Shown here piece after piece: positions 24,795 to 35,500 of a stretch of DNA of 64,000 nt. The first letter of the stretch is position 1, and every line of letters begins with the position of its first letter. Below the pieces are notes generated by a model, which worked only from the letters and a program-made list of their open reading frames with translations, searched no databases and had not been told where the DNA came from. The stretch comes from Phaeosaccion multiseriatum (Eukaryota; Ochrophyta, other classes), in the NCBI GenBank assembly GCA_965112735.1, contig OZ218956.1, positions 2,914,001 through 2,978,000 on the forward strand, in the 5' to 3' direction. A program made the translations under genes and the position numbers.

Positions 24795-26891
24795 TTATGT
24801 CAATGGAAGGTCGCGCTCCGTGCACCCCTTGTGTGCCACAGCCCTTTTCGATGTACAAGCACCCCACCCCACCCCGTCACTCCCCTCCCCCCCCCCCTCC
24901 TCTCTCTTTTGTCTTTTTGTCCTCCTTCGCGGGCCCTCCACTCTCCTCCAGATCATGTCTGAGCACGATATTTACGAGCAGCGGGTAAGTGAGAGTTGGC
25001 AGAAGCAGTAGCAGCAGCAGCAGCTGCTGGAAGGGAAGGGAACGGAAGGAGTGCATGTATAAATGAGCGACTGAATAGCTTTTCATCGCAGCGGGCGGCG
25101 TGCAACAAGAGGAAAGCACCCCCCCCCCCCCGTTAAGGAGGATCTTGGTCTTGAACTGGGTCGCCGCCTCACTCCTCAGTGCTCGGCCCCTACTATGAGG
25201 TGCCCTTTTTGTTGACAGGGACGCCCCGTGTGTCTCCTTGCCTCCCGCCCCCCGCTGCCTCTGTCTCTGCCTCTCGCCGTCTCTGCCCCTCCCTCCCTGT
25301 CTCCCTCCCTCCCTCCCTCCCTCCCTCCCTCCCTCCCTCCCTCCCTCTCCTCTCTCAGGCGGCGCACGACCGCATCCATGAGCTTCACCCCGACAAGCTC
25401 CAGCGCATGACGGAGCAGCCCGCAGCCGCCGAAGTGCTGCAGGAGGTGAAGGAGGACGCCATTATCCCTAGCAGTGCCACGTTGAGCGTCAGTCAGCTCA
25501 CGCACATCTTTGGGGGCGGCGGTGCGAGTAGGAGAGACTCGTGTCCAGCGGAGATAAGTGGAGGAGGGGGGGGCGAGCAGAGCAGCGTGCGGGGGGGTGA
25601 AGAACAGTACCTCGCTGAGAAGGGCGGAGTCAGGAATCTGAAAAGGTATGTATGTAACGGGTACGTAAGGGGTACGGTGTTGGATGGGGGCTGGGATGAT
25701 GGATGGAGCACGGCCAGGCTTCTTGTAAATGGTTGATTTGGAGTGTGCTTCGCCGTTGAATTTAGTCGAAATGGTTACTGACGCTGTTCTGAATTGGAGA
25801 GAGACGGTTACTGACGCTGCGCCACCTTGTCCTCGGACACCGTTCGCTCGCCTATGCTGTGCTCCTCCCTCCCTCCCTGCTTGCCTCCCTCCTCCCCCTC
25901 TCCCTTCCTCCCTCCCTCCCTTCCTCCCTCCCTTCCTTCCTTCCTGCCCTCTCGGCACAGAGCCTATGAAAAGGAGAATCGCTCCCTTCGCGCCATGTCG
26001 CTGGTGTCTGTAGAGCGTCAGAAGATTGAAAAGATTGAAGGCGACCTCGCCAAAAGCGCCCAAAGATCGCGCCTGCAGAAGCGGCAGGGCATGGGGGTGG
26101 CAGCAGATGGCGCGGTAAGCCTATCAAGCACCCTGCCGAGTGACGGATCAGCTGTGATGTTCTCCCCCTCTGCGGGGAATTTCTCCCTGCAGGGTGAGGA
26201 CATGGGGGAGGAGGAGCGAGAGGCAGCGGTGCGGAGATCTGCGGTGGAGAAGGGGGTTGAGATGTTCGAGAAGCCCAAGAAGGACCGCAAGAGCAAGGAG
26301 CTGGCGGAGTGGTTCAAGAGGAGGGGCAGGAAGGCGAGTACGTCCAGCTCCACGCTCGCAGAGGGCAGGTACCTGAGTAACATTCGCTCTCCTCCGGTAG
26401 GAGGGGGAGGAGAGGGCGGAGGAGGGGAAGGCCAAGGACAAGGGCCTGAGGAGGCGGAGTCTGGGGACTCAGGAGGAGGAAGGAGCATGAGGGAGAAGGA
26501 GGAGGGTGAGGGTGAGGGTGTACAAAGTAGGGAGCAGGGCGGCGGCGTTGGGCTTGCCAGACACGTCAAGGCCATTCCATCGCAGATGCGCTTGGAGGCC
26601 TTGGGGCCACCGGTGGACAGCGACCAGCGCAGGATGAGGAAGGCTTCGTCGGTATCGGAGGAGGGGTTCGGGGGGGAAGAGGAAGGGCATGAAGCCGGCA
26701 AGGGGAGCGGGGGCAGTGGGGGGGGGGGGGCATCGGATGAGGCGGGTAAAGAGCCAGAGTCGACCCAGCTACACACGCAGCTACACACCCCGCCCTCGCG
26801 CGGAGGAGGCGGAAGAGGTGCGCTGGAGGTGTCGTTCAGCACGCCTTCTCCACGACTTGGGCAAGGAGGAGGAGAGCAATCACCAGCAGCC

Positions 26892-26924
<33 letters not shown>

Positions 26925-27239
26925 GAAGCACCAGAGCCGACTTCAGTGGAGCCGGCCCCGCTGCTGGGCCCCGACGAGCAGACCTTCACGCATGCGGAGA
27001 TGCTGGGGTTGAAGCTGCTCTTCTCTCTCATGAACCTCAACGACTCGGACTACATTGATTCCGCAGCACTGCAGATGTATGCGGAGAACGAGAACGACCA
27101 CGGCCTCGCTAAGGAGGTACAAGCGTGCATTGACGCAGCCGACGCGGACGGAGACGGCGTGATTGGTCTCATGGACTTTACGTGCTTCGCCGGACGGCTC
27201 AAGTGCTGCTATGAGCGGGGCTGGCTCACGGGCATCTGA
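19665..27239 (+). CDS. RING finger - calcineurin-A-like phosphatase - EF-hand fusion protein
   Basis: Eight exons, all phases compatible: 19665-20161, 20387-21026, 21342-21597, 22011-23512, 23928-24416, 24952-24984 (33 bp), 25359-25645, 25961-27239 (4,983 nt, 1,660 residues). Domains: C3HC4 RING at about 12-65 (CPQC, LHCGHLICTEC, CNKC); a C-x2-C...C-x2-H zinc-binding-like patch near 211-225; PP2B-type catalytic domain from about 300 with all PPP motifs (VGDLHGQF, GDYVDRG, RGNHECR, THGGISPDL) and the calcineurin-like VIRAHAVQEQGY; a low-complexity insertion at about 580-908; then ITVFSAPNYCGRYGNTAAVL, which resumes the domain. SLRAMSLVSVERQKIEKIEG (exon 8) resembles the calcineurin regulatory tail. 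Two EF-hand-like units close the protein (about 1,575-1,660), the second with loop DADGDGVIGLMD. The RING exon joins the phosphatase exon in frame via donor GTGAGG at 20162, the main point to verify. Confidence 0.85.
24586..24795 (+). repeat. (ATC)n microsatellite
   Basis: Imperfect ATC triplets in intron 24417-24951 of the RING-phosphatase gene. Confidence 0.9.
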
Positions 27240-27293
27240 TCTGGGGGAAAACTTGTTATTCTTACTAAGAGAGATAGATGATTTTTATTTATA

Positions 27294-27481
27294 ACACACG
27301 ATTTGCGTAAGAATCGCCCAAATCGCCCGTTTTTTAGGGATCGACCGGCAAGGGCGAGTGCTCCTGCGGAAATGCTGAAGACTAGGGAAAGAACTCAAAG
27401 TTTGAACAAGAGGTATACAGTAGTAGCGCTTCTCCCAGCGTCATTTTGCGGAGTTGGGCGATTCTTACGCAAACCGAGTGT
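27294..27481. mobile_element. MITE-like element with about 28-bp terminal inverted repeats and TA flanks
   Basis: Left end 27294-27321 and right end 27454-27481 are inverted repeats with two mismatches; the inner 20 bp match perfectly (TTTGCGTAAGAATCGCCCAA and its complement). The 188-bp element is flanked on both sides by TA (27292-27293 and 27482-27483), as expected for a Tc1/mariner-type target duplication. The interior has no meaningful reading frame, so it would be non-autonomous. No second full copy was seen in the window. Confidence 0.65.
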
Positions 27482-27483
27482 TA

Positions 27484-28091
27484 AAAAAAAGAGGCCCCAG
27501 GTTTGCAACACCTCTTTGAAGACTGAAGACTGAAGACTTGTGTGTATGATATGATTGCAAGCCCTGTCCTCCATCCAGCTCGTGGAAAGTTGAAGTTGCG
27601 GTTCATGACAGGCAGTTACAGTCGTAGCGGGCCTAACGCGCTGATACAGACAGGCCTTTCTTTTGGAAGGAAGGGTGAGGTAGGTAGGGAGGGAGGCAGG
27701 ATGGTAGGTAGGTAGGTAGGGAGGGAGGTAGATAGGTAGTTAGGGAGGGAGGGAGGGATGGGGAAGGGAGGGAGGGAGGGAGGGCGGGAGGGAGTGAGTG
27801 AGGGAGTGAGTGAGTGAGGTAGGTAGGGAGGTAGGGAGGGAGTGGCGGGGAACACACATCTCTCCTCTCCTCGGCCGACATGAAGCAGACGCAGCAGCAG
27901 AGCGGCAGCAGTTGGTGATACAGCAACAGGAGCTGCAATGAAGAGGCTTTGGATGGCAGAAGGAAGGATGGATGGAGGCGGGAAGACACAATGATTTGAG
28001 TCCACACCCCTCTCTGTCTCATCGTGTTATATTACAACATCGCATTGAAAAAGAAGCTCGGGAAGGAGAAGAAGGAAGCGACCGTGGTCCG
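27484..28091. other. Intergenic region with G-rich tetranucleotide tracts; probable 3' UTR of the REEP-C2 gene
   Basis: Contains GGGA/GGTA/GTGA-type repeats (about 27665-27840) and one perfect 14-mer copy. No gene recognised. Confidence 0.5.
27909..27922 (-). repeat. Dispersed 14-mer copy (perfect)
   Basis: Reads CAGTTGGTGATACA on the plus strand, i.e. sense orientation for the minus-strand REEP-C2 gene. It lies 170-183 bases downstream of that gene's stop, probably in its 3' UTR. Confidence 0.8.
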
Positions 28092-29979
28092 TCACCTCAG
28101 CTGCAAGCGGAGGGTGAGTTCCCCACTCGGAGCACTGGCGGTATCCGCAAGGCCCTCCGGATCAGTCAGGCTCTCTTTGAAGGTCTCCTCCTGACGGACA
28201 GACGACAGGCAGTCAGTCACGCGAGAGAGAGAGAGGCGGGGGGGGGGGTGAGGGCGAGTAAGCTTGCAGCACACTGTACTGCACGCTCCAGGTTAGTGGT
28301 CGTGTCAACACTCCTTTCGTGTTGATATATTCCGTGATAAGAGCACAATAAAAATGGCCCCTTCCCCGCTCCCTCCTCTTGCTCTTCGTTGCCTACCCAT
28401 ATGATCTTCTCACCTTGCCATCTGTGAGTGGCTCAAGAGGTATACAAACTTTGCCCAGGAAGTTGTCGGTACCGATTGGCTTCTTGTTGAACACGCTCAC
28501 GGACAGGTGGCGCTTTGACGCTGGGGACTGGCACACATGGTCAATCACCACCAGTTCGTTCCATTTGGGGCTTGTCGTATTCAGCTGCAGCAGCAGGAGC
28601 AGCAGCAGGAGGAGGAGGAGGAGGAGGAGGAGGGAGGGGGAGGGGCAGGGAGTGTGGGAGGGAAAAGCTTAGCTCACCACGGATGGCATCCACCCACAGG
28701 GCAAGTAATGCCTCATCACCGCTCACATGTAGCAAACAACGTGGCGGTAGACACCCCACTCCCAACAGTCAAATCCAAATGCAGAGAGACAGCCATCCAT
28801 TGCCATCCATCCTTCTTCTACCCCGCCCAACCCCCCATCCATCCGTCCATCATGGCCTACCTTCATGAGGGTTTTGAACTTCTTCTGCCGACCCCGCCCC
28901 CCTCTGGCAGAGCTCTGTCCATCCCTCGCTACCTCAAGTACGCAATACGCGCACGTCTTGCCATCCGACCCCCCGGGGGGAAGGTTGGAGGCGGACACGA
29001 CCGTTACGCAAAGCTCGTAGTCGTCCTCCTCTTCCTGCACACCAGCCACAGAAACGTCACTGACTGACGCCACCGAAGAAGCCGTGTCGGGGCGGATTGA
29101 GAATGACGGTTTCGAGCTGGTGGTGGTGGTGGTGGTGGTGGTGGTGGTGGTGGTGCCCGCCGCCCCGGGCCCCGGCGACGTCTTGCCTCGTGCTTGCGCT
29201 GTGCCACCCAAGGCATGGCGTATGTGAGAGTCATACAGCAGCGTGGCGCCCTGTTGGTCCATGCATGGTCATATGGTCATAGGGGGGAGAGGGAGACGTG
29301 AAGTTTTACACGGTACGCGGGTGGCGGGCGGGCAAGGCGGCAGAGATTGATTGCACCACCGGCTGTGCGACCGTCTACTGCTCTCGCCTCCTTCTGTGGT
29401 ACTGCTGCTAATCGTGTGTCCTCTCCTCCGCCGAAACATCAACTACCCCCCAACAAGAACAGGCAGCAGGAGCCTTGTATCAACGGGCTCTTCATCCGCC
29501 CCAATCCTTTCCGATGATGGCGTACGTACCTGACGTTCACCGAAGCAGTAGTAGAGGAACGCCATCTTGGCGAGGTAGTAGATGGAGACGCTGTGGATGA
29601 AGGGGAGGGTTTGCTCCAGAATGGATAGGCCCGTGAAGATAATCCAGTACACGACCCACTGCTTTGTCTGTGCCTCGCCGGGAGGGGAGCTGCTGCTGCT
29701 GTTCACTCCGAGGGCCTGCATCAAAGGAAAGAACGCACATGCGCACATGCCAGAGATGAGGGCGAGAGTCGCGAGTGTCAAGGGCATGGGTGTGAGCACG
29801 GTCAGTGCACTGTCAGTCATCGTATGCCCACTGCCCGAGGAGGTCTGCCTGTCTGTACCTGGAGAGTGCGGTGGGCGGGGTACACAAAGCCCACGAGATC
29901 GGCAAGCAACGCCGTCCACCCCAGTAGGTGCATGCACATGGCAGCAAGTGCCGCAAATGCCCTGCAAGAGGGAGACAGG

Positions 29980-30025
<46 letters not shown>

Positions 30026-30191
30026 GAGAAAGGAGAAGCAGTCGGTAACATCACACGAGAAGTTTTTGCCCTGAAGCTCTCCTGAGACATTCACTTACAT
30101 GAGGAAAAAGGCTCGAGAATAGCCGTATTGCCGTTCCAGGGCGTGAAGTATCTCTGCCAGGGGGAGGGAGAGAAGGAGGCAAGTGTCCCTC

Positions 30192-30257
<66 letters not shown>

Positions 30258-30361
30258 GGGAGTCCCACCGGATACTCACTTCCAGGCATCTGCTCAGGGT
30301 TCAAGTAGCGGTCCATCCATCTCTCCACATTCACGCGTACTCGATCAAGCTCCTCCTCCAT
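28092..30361 (-). CDS. REEP/HVA22 (TB2/DP1) membrane domain fused to a C2 domain
   Basis: Seven minus-strand exons, all in frame: 30361-30280, 30153-30099, 29961-29859, 29715-29530, 29250-28861, 28584-28414, 28190-28092 (1,086 nt, 361 residues). Residues about 46-160 match the TB2/DP1/HVA22 family of ER-shaping hairpin proteins: DLVGFVYPAHRTLQ, KQWVVYWIIFTGLSILEQ, YYLAKMAFLYYCFG and GATLLYDSHIRHAL. After a Thr/Gly linker, residues about 215-361 form a C2 domain: YELCVTVVSASNLPPGG, KTLMKLNTTSPKWNELVVID, SVSVFNKKPIGTDNFLGK and GELTLRLQLR. The expected role is calcium- or lipid-regulated shaping or tethering of ER membrane. The usual C2 calcium Asp residues are only partly present, so calcium binding is uncertain. 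Divergent from the ankyrin gene. Confidence 0.88.
30197..30247 (-). repeat. (CT)n on the sense strand of the REEP-C2 gene
   Basis: GA dinucleotides on the plus strand followed by a G-run, inside intron 1 (30154-30279). Confidence 0.9.
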
Positions 30362-30652
30362 TGCCGCCCAACGTCCCCCTCCCCTCCCCTCCCCGTCCAA
30401 TTCCCTCTTTTCCTCGTTGACTCTTGGTGCTCTTCCGGGATTTAACTCTCAATTATACCGTGTGTACTGTATGGCACGGCGTATCAGTAGGGAATGTAGC
30501 CAAAGGGAAAAAAAAAGAGGGAAAGGGGGGTGGGAAGTTGGATGACCCAAGATGGCCCGTATGCCTTTTCTGCTGTTCTCTCGCTCGGCGTGTTGTGCAA
30601 TTTTTTGTGAAAACCTCGAGCTCCCCTCTCTCCCTGCACAAGCACAAGCAGC
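30362..30652. promoter_or_regulatory. Bidirectional promoter region between REEP-C2 and ankyrin genes
   Basis: Only 291 bp separate two divergent start codons, so both promoters must lie here. No clear TATA box; a GA-rich run is present near 30505-30530. Confidence 0.5.
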
Positions 30653-31871
30653 ATGTCGGAAGAGTCGGGACTTGTGTACAATAGCGACGATGAAGAAATC
30701 TTGGGGGTCGAGAAACTGGAGGGCGAAGAAAGGTGGGAGAAGGAAGATGGAGAAGGAGAGGCGAGGGGGTCGGAGAGGAGGAAGAGAATTGAGAGAGAGG
30801 AGAAGAGATACATTGAGGGGGCGGGGGGGTAATGTAGGAAAGGGGACGAGGTACACAGTAGGCTGCTCGATCTGCTGGAGTTAGTTTGCAGAGAGGGACG
30901 ATCCAAATCACGGTTTGCAGAAAGAGACTGCTCCTTGCTCCGCTTCAGAGTTCTAGCGGCGGCTTTGTATGTGAGAGGAGGCGCCATGGGGCGAAGGACC
31001 GAGTCTGCAGCGCGCCCATGCTTCCCCCACCTCACTCTGGCCCTCTCTTTTTTCTCTCTCTCTCTCTTGCTCTCTCTCTCTCCCCTTCACTACTGATTGC
31101 TGCACCGTTCCCAGGATTCTTGATCGGTTTGGCCCGGCTGGAAAGAGGGCCACAGGGGAGTTCGAATTAGACATGGAAGGCGCGGGCGCCGCCGAGGAGG
31201 GAGAGGTTGACGAAGCTGCGGAGGAGGCTGCTTTCTTTGGGGACGTCGATCTGGGCGTGGATGTGAACGGAGAGGTGGGAGGAGCCATGTTGGATCTGAC
31301 CTTGGGGAGGGAGGACGACGATGACGACGACGACGACGACGACGGAGGAGGAGAAGGAGAATCTGACGACGAATACGAGGAGGGGGAGGGCAGCGAGGGC
31401 TACAGCGGCGACTCGGGCGACAGCGAGGGGGAAGAAGCGGACGAGGACGCAGAGCGCCTGTACAACGCGAGTCGCGACGGAGACATGGTTGCAGTGAAGA
31501 GCAGCCTCGCAGCAGGGGCCTTTGTGGACCACAGGAGCATGAGTACTCGCCGCACCTGTCTCATCGAGGCCAGCAGGGAGGGGCACTTGGAGATCGTCAA
31601 GGTGCTTCTCGCCGCCGGAGCCGAGGTCAATGCAGAGACGGCCATGGGCGAGACGCCCTTGCTCATGGCCACCATGCAAAACCATCCCGCCGTCGTGGCG
31701 GAGCTCATTGGGGCAGGGGCGCACGTCTGCATACGAGACACTTATGGGGAGACGCCGCTGGGCGCCGCCAAGGTGTTGAAGCACTCGGAGGTGGCCACGC
31801 TGCTCGAGGCCGCCATGGAGAAGGAGGCGGCGGAGTCCGAGACGGAGGATGAGGAGGGCTCTGCGGCGTAA
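30653..31871 (+). CDS. Acidic ankyrin-repeat protein
   Basis: Two exons, 30653-30732 and 31115-31871, joined in frame (837 nt, 278 residues). The N-terminal half is strongly acidic, with an Asp run near residue 100 and Glu/Ser/Asp-rich flanks. Residues about 138-262 form three to four ankyrin repeats: AERLYNASRDGDMVAVKSSL; TCLIEASREGHLEIVKVLLA followed by AGAEVN; GETPLLMATMQNHPAVVAEL followed by GAHV; GETPLGAAKVLKHSEVATLL. The C-terminal tail is again Glu-rich. Ankyrin repeats mediate protein contacts; no catalytic domain is visible and no specific role can be assigned. The first exon (MSEESGLVYNSDDEE) gives a natural start; the ATG at 31173 is internal. Confidence 0.85.
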
Positions 31872-32584
31872 GCGTGGAAGGAGTGGAGTCGAAGGAAGAC
31901 GAAGGACTGAGTGTGTAAGGAGTCGAAGGAAGTCGAAGGAGCCTGCGGCGTCTCAACAAGAAGTGGGGGTTATTGGTGGTGCCTTAGAGACTGGAAGGAG
32001 CGCTACTATTGTGAGCTGAGCTGGGCCTGGTGGGCAAGCACGCAAGCAAGCAAGGCAGTAGCCGAGCGGAGCGGAGCGGTGGGGCTCCGGGGAGGGAGTG
32101 TAGGAGTGCGGGGGGGAAGGAAGCATGTGGTCTTGCCTCGTCAGGAACACTACCATGGGGGCTGTGTGGGCTGTGAGGGGGGGTGAAAGGGGCGGTAAGG
32201 TAAGGTTACATAATTTGGAGTGTGAGGAGTAGGTATAGCGAAGGAGGAAGAGAAGAGAACGAGGAGTATTGTAAAGGAGAGGATGGATCATAACACTTAA
32301 CGGAAGGGGCGATTTTAATGATCTCTGCCCGTCGGCAGAGACGGTCGTAAGATGCAAGATGCAGGTTACGAGAATCAACACACAATAAAAAGTGAGCTTC
32401 CCTTGGAAAGAAGAGTGGCAGATTGAAAAAAAGCGAAAAGGAGACATCGACTTTTTTCGATGACGTCCCGAATATCGATCGAATTATGTTTTTTTTACGG
32501 TTTCTCTCTCTCCCTCCCTCCCCTCCCTCCCTCCCTCCCTCCCTCCCTCCCTCCCTGGCTTTAGCAACTAGCATGAGCTCATAA
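31872..32584. other. Intergenic region with AATAAA at 32384-32389
   Basis: No gene seen. It holds the 3' flank of the ankyrin gene, a polyadenylation hexamer about 510 bases downstream of its stop, and a CCCT tract (32512-32556) just before the RGS gene. Confidence 0.5.
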
Positions 32585-35500
32585 ATGGCCTCAGAGACAG
32601 GGGAGACCCTCATGGTGGGGCCAGCGGCTTGTGCCTTCAGGCTGGCGGAGAAGGCCGAGTGCGAGAGGTTGTGCCTCGCGTTGGCCATGCTCGAGGTGCT
32701 CCGTGACCCTACCATGCAGGGCGGCTTTAGAAAGTATCTCGCTCGCAAGCACTTGGCAGAGGAGCTGCTCTTTTTCTGGGTGGAAGTGGATGAGCTGAAG
32801 AGCCTTGTAGCCCACAACAACAACAACCGCGTGGGGAGCTCTGGCGGGGGTTGTGAGGGGAGAGAGAACCCGCACACCACCCCGCATCGCTGGGTGGGTT
32901 CAAGCAAGAACCGGAGGTCCATACGGGGCTCCTCAGTGCTGCCAAGTGATGGAAAGGGCGCCAAGGTCACATGGTTGGGGACAAATCTGTCCCGGAGAGA
33001 GCTGTCCGGACGGGTGATGATTATGGTGGGTTCACCCGCCCGCTTCTCGAGTTTCGTGGCTGCTCTTGTCTGTCTGTCTTTCGTACAGGGTCGGGGGGTC
33101 CCATATCCTTCTTTCCACGCCACACCACCCACACGTTTGCCTGCTGGTCCGAATATAAACACATGACAGGCAACAACCATTTTCTATCGGTATATTGTCG
33201 ATGGGAGCGCGAGGACCATAGGCGGCTTCGTAGACAGAGACACGCGGCAGGATGTGCAGAAGGCGCTGGGGCTACACCTCAGCAGGGGAAGAAAGGGCAC
33301 CGCCGCCCACCGGGTGCGCGGCTTGTCCGTCGAGGGCGTGGTGGAGGCGTTCGAGGAGGCGCACGTCAAGGTCTTCAACAAGCTGCTCTTCGACTTTCTA
33401 CCAGGTGAAGCAAGTGTGGGCAAGTGTTTGTAGCTGGGTGTGTGCGTTTGCAAGGAGGTAGCAGCTGCTAGCCGCGGTTCACTCATCTGAATATCAGAAG
33501 AAGAGCTTCCATGGGCCTCATTGCTGCTCTTTTGGGCAGCCACCCGTAGCCTACGCCCTGTTGCTTGTTCCCACCAAGTGGCATCTTTCTCTAACGGATT
33601 CCCTCCGTCCTCGGCGTACCCCCATTCACATGTATATATGTATTTATATATGTATGTGTGTATGTGTGTATGTGTGTGTGTGTGTGTGCTTTCTCCATGT
33701 GCCGATCGATCGGGGATTGGATTGCAGGCTTCGTGGCCTCTCCCTTTCTTCTCGAGCTCGTGGAGAGCGTGCAAGAGATACAGGAGGTGCCCGAAATGAT
33801 GCGGACATGGAGACGCTCCAAATCCGACTGCACCTTCTCCTCCTCCTCCTCCTCCTCCTCCTCTGGCACCTGCCCCTCCGGCACCACCTCGCGGCGGACC
33901 TACAGACGCGTAAGGAGGAGACTCGACGAGCCACCCGCGGGGCAGCAGCAGAAGAAGAATGACTCAGGGGACGCCTGCCAAGGCTCCTCTCCGACATTCG
34001 CTGCTGAGACCGGCGGGGTACAGCGGAATACACCTGCTGCACCCTCCTTAGGCATAAGGAACCACTTTGCGAAGACGTTTTTGCCCGGCTTGCGACTCGG
34101 GTCGAAAAGGACACGCACTGTTGCTGCTGGTGCTGCTGCTGCTGCTGCTGCTGCTCCTTCTACTTCTGCTTCTGTTGCTGCTGCTCAGGAGAGCACTGGG
34201 GCCGATACCGCCTCAGTGATGGAGCCGAATTCCTCTGGTGGCCGAAGCGTCAGGGACGATCTCAAGAGCCCGGCCCTGATGATGAGAGTCGTTGTGGACA
34301 ACCCATGTCTCCTATACTACTTTCGGCGATACCTCCACGGGTCTGTGCTCGTAGCAAGGAGGAAGAGACGATTGAATGCTCCGAAGGTGTACTTCCCTGC
34401 GGACGTGCTGCTCAGTTGTCTGGTGGAGATGCACGACTTTCGATGCACCAATCGATCACATCTTCGTGCCCAGCGGGCAAAGCGCATATTCTCTCGATAC
34501 GCCATCCAAGGCTACGGCTGCTGGCCCCTCCTGCAGCTGCTGGGAGAGTACGACAAGCTTTGTGAAGGTCCTCGTCCCACGAAGAAGGGGGAAGTGCTCC
34601 TGCCCTTGGACTTCTTCGACGCCACCTTTGTGCCCCTGGCAGAGCAGCTGTACGCCATGCATGGTCGTGGCTTTGGGTTCAGCCACGAGTTGGTGGTACT
34701 CGAGTCCCTCGTGGATACGCAGGAGCATGCAATAGTGCGGTCGGCGAGCTATCGAATCAACCAATTGGCTGTCAAACAGCAGGAAAGTTTCGTCATCCCC
34801 AGGCTTGAGGATGGCAGCAGAGGGAGGGGTTCCATACCAAAGGCAATCGGCAGGGACCAGTCGTGCGTTACAGGAAGCATCAACGAGGGGGATCTGGGGG
34901 TTAGTGGCGGCATAGGGTTAACGGCAAGCCAGTCAGGCCTGAGCACGGCGATGGGTATTGAGTATCCTACCGGTCAGCTTCAGTTGCAAGGGGGGCAGCT
35001 TGGAGCGGTGCTGGAGGGGGATACAGACAAGGAACTGGAAACCACCGTTACCACAAAGATGGTGACGCATCAGGTCGACATGCTGCTACTCTTGCTGAAG
35101 GACAAGATTCCGCTCGTGGAGGTGGGTCAGGAGTGACAGGGCGGGGTCATCACCAGAAGGACACCCCTCGTCGAACGTAGAACCGGACTGGCTGGCTGAC
35201 TGACTGACTCACTCACTGACTCACTGACTGACTGACTGACGGACGGACGGACGGACGGACGGACGGACTGACTGACTGACTAACTGAGATGACGTGCGCG
35301 CCTGACCGGCCGTGAGCGCGCCTCTGTCCTTCCTTCCTTCCGTCCTTCCTTCCTTCCTTCCTTCCTTCCTTCCTTCCTTCCTGACTAACTGACTGACTGA
35401 CTGACTGACTGACTGACTGACTGACTGACTGATCCCAGGAGGAACACGGCGGGGAGTTGTCCGACGACGACGACGACGCGCGGCTGCTCGACGGCCTCTT

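Noticed and set aside
28655-28735. Possible extra exon of the REEP-C2 gene (ALLALWVDAIRG)
   Set aside because: Exons 29250-28861 and 28584-28414 join directly to give a continuous C2 core, so this insert would disrupt the domain.
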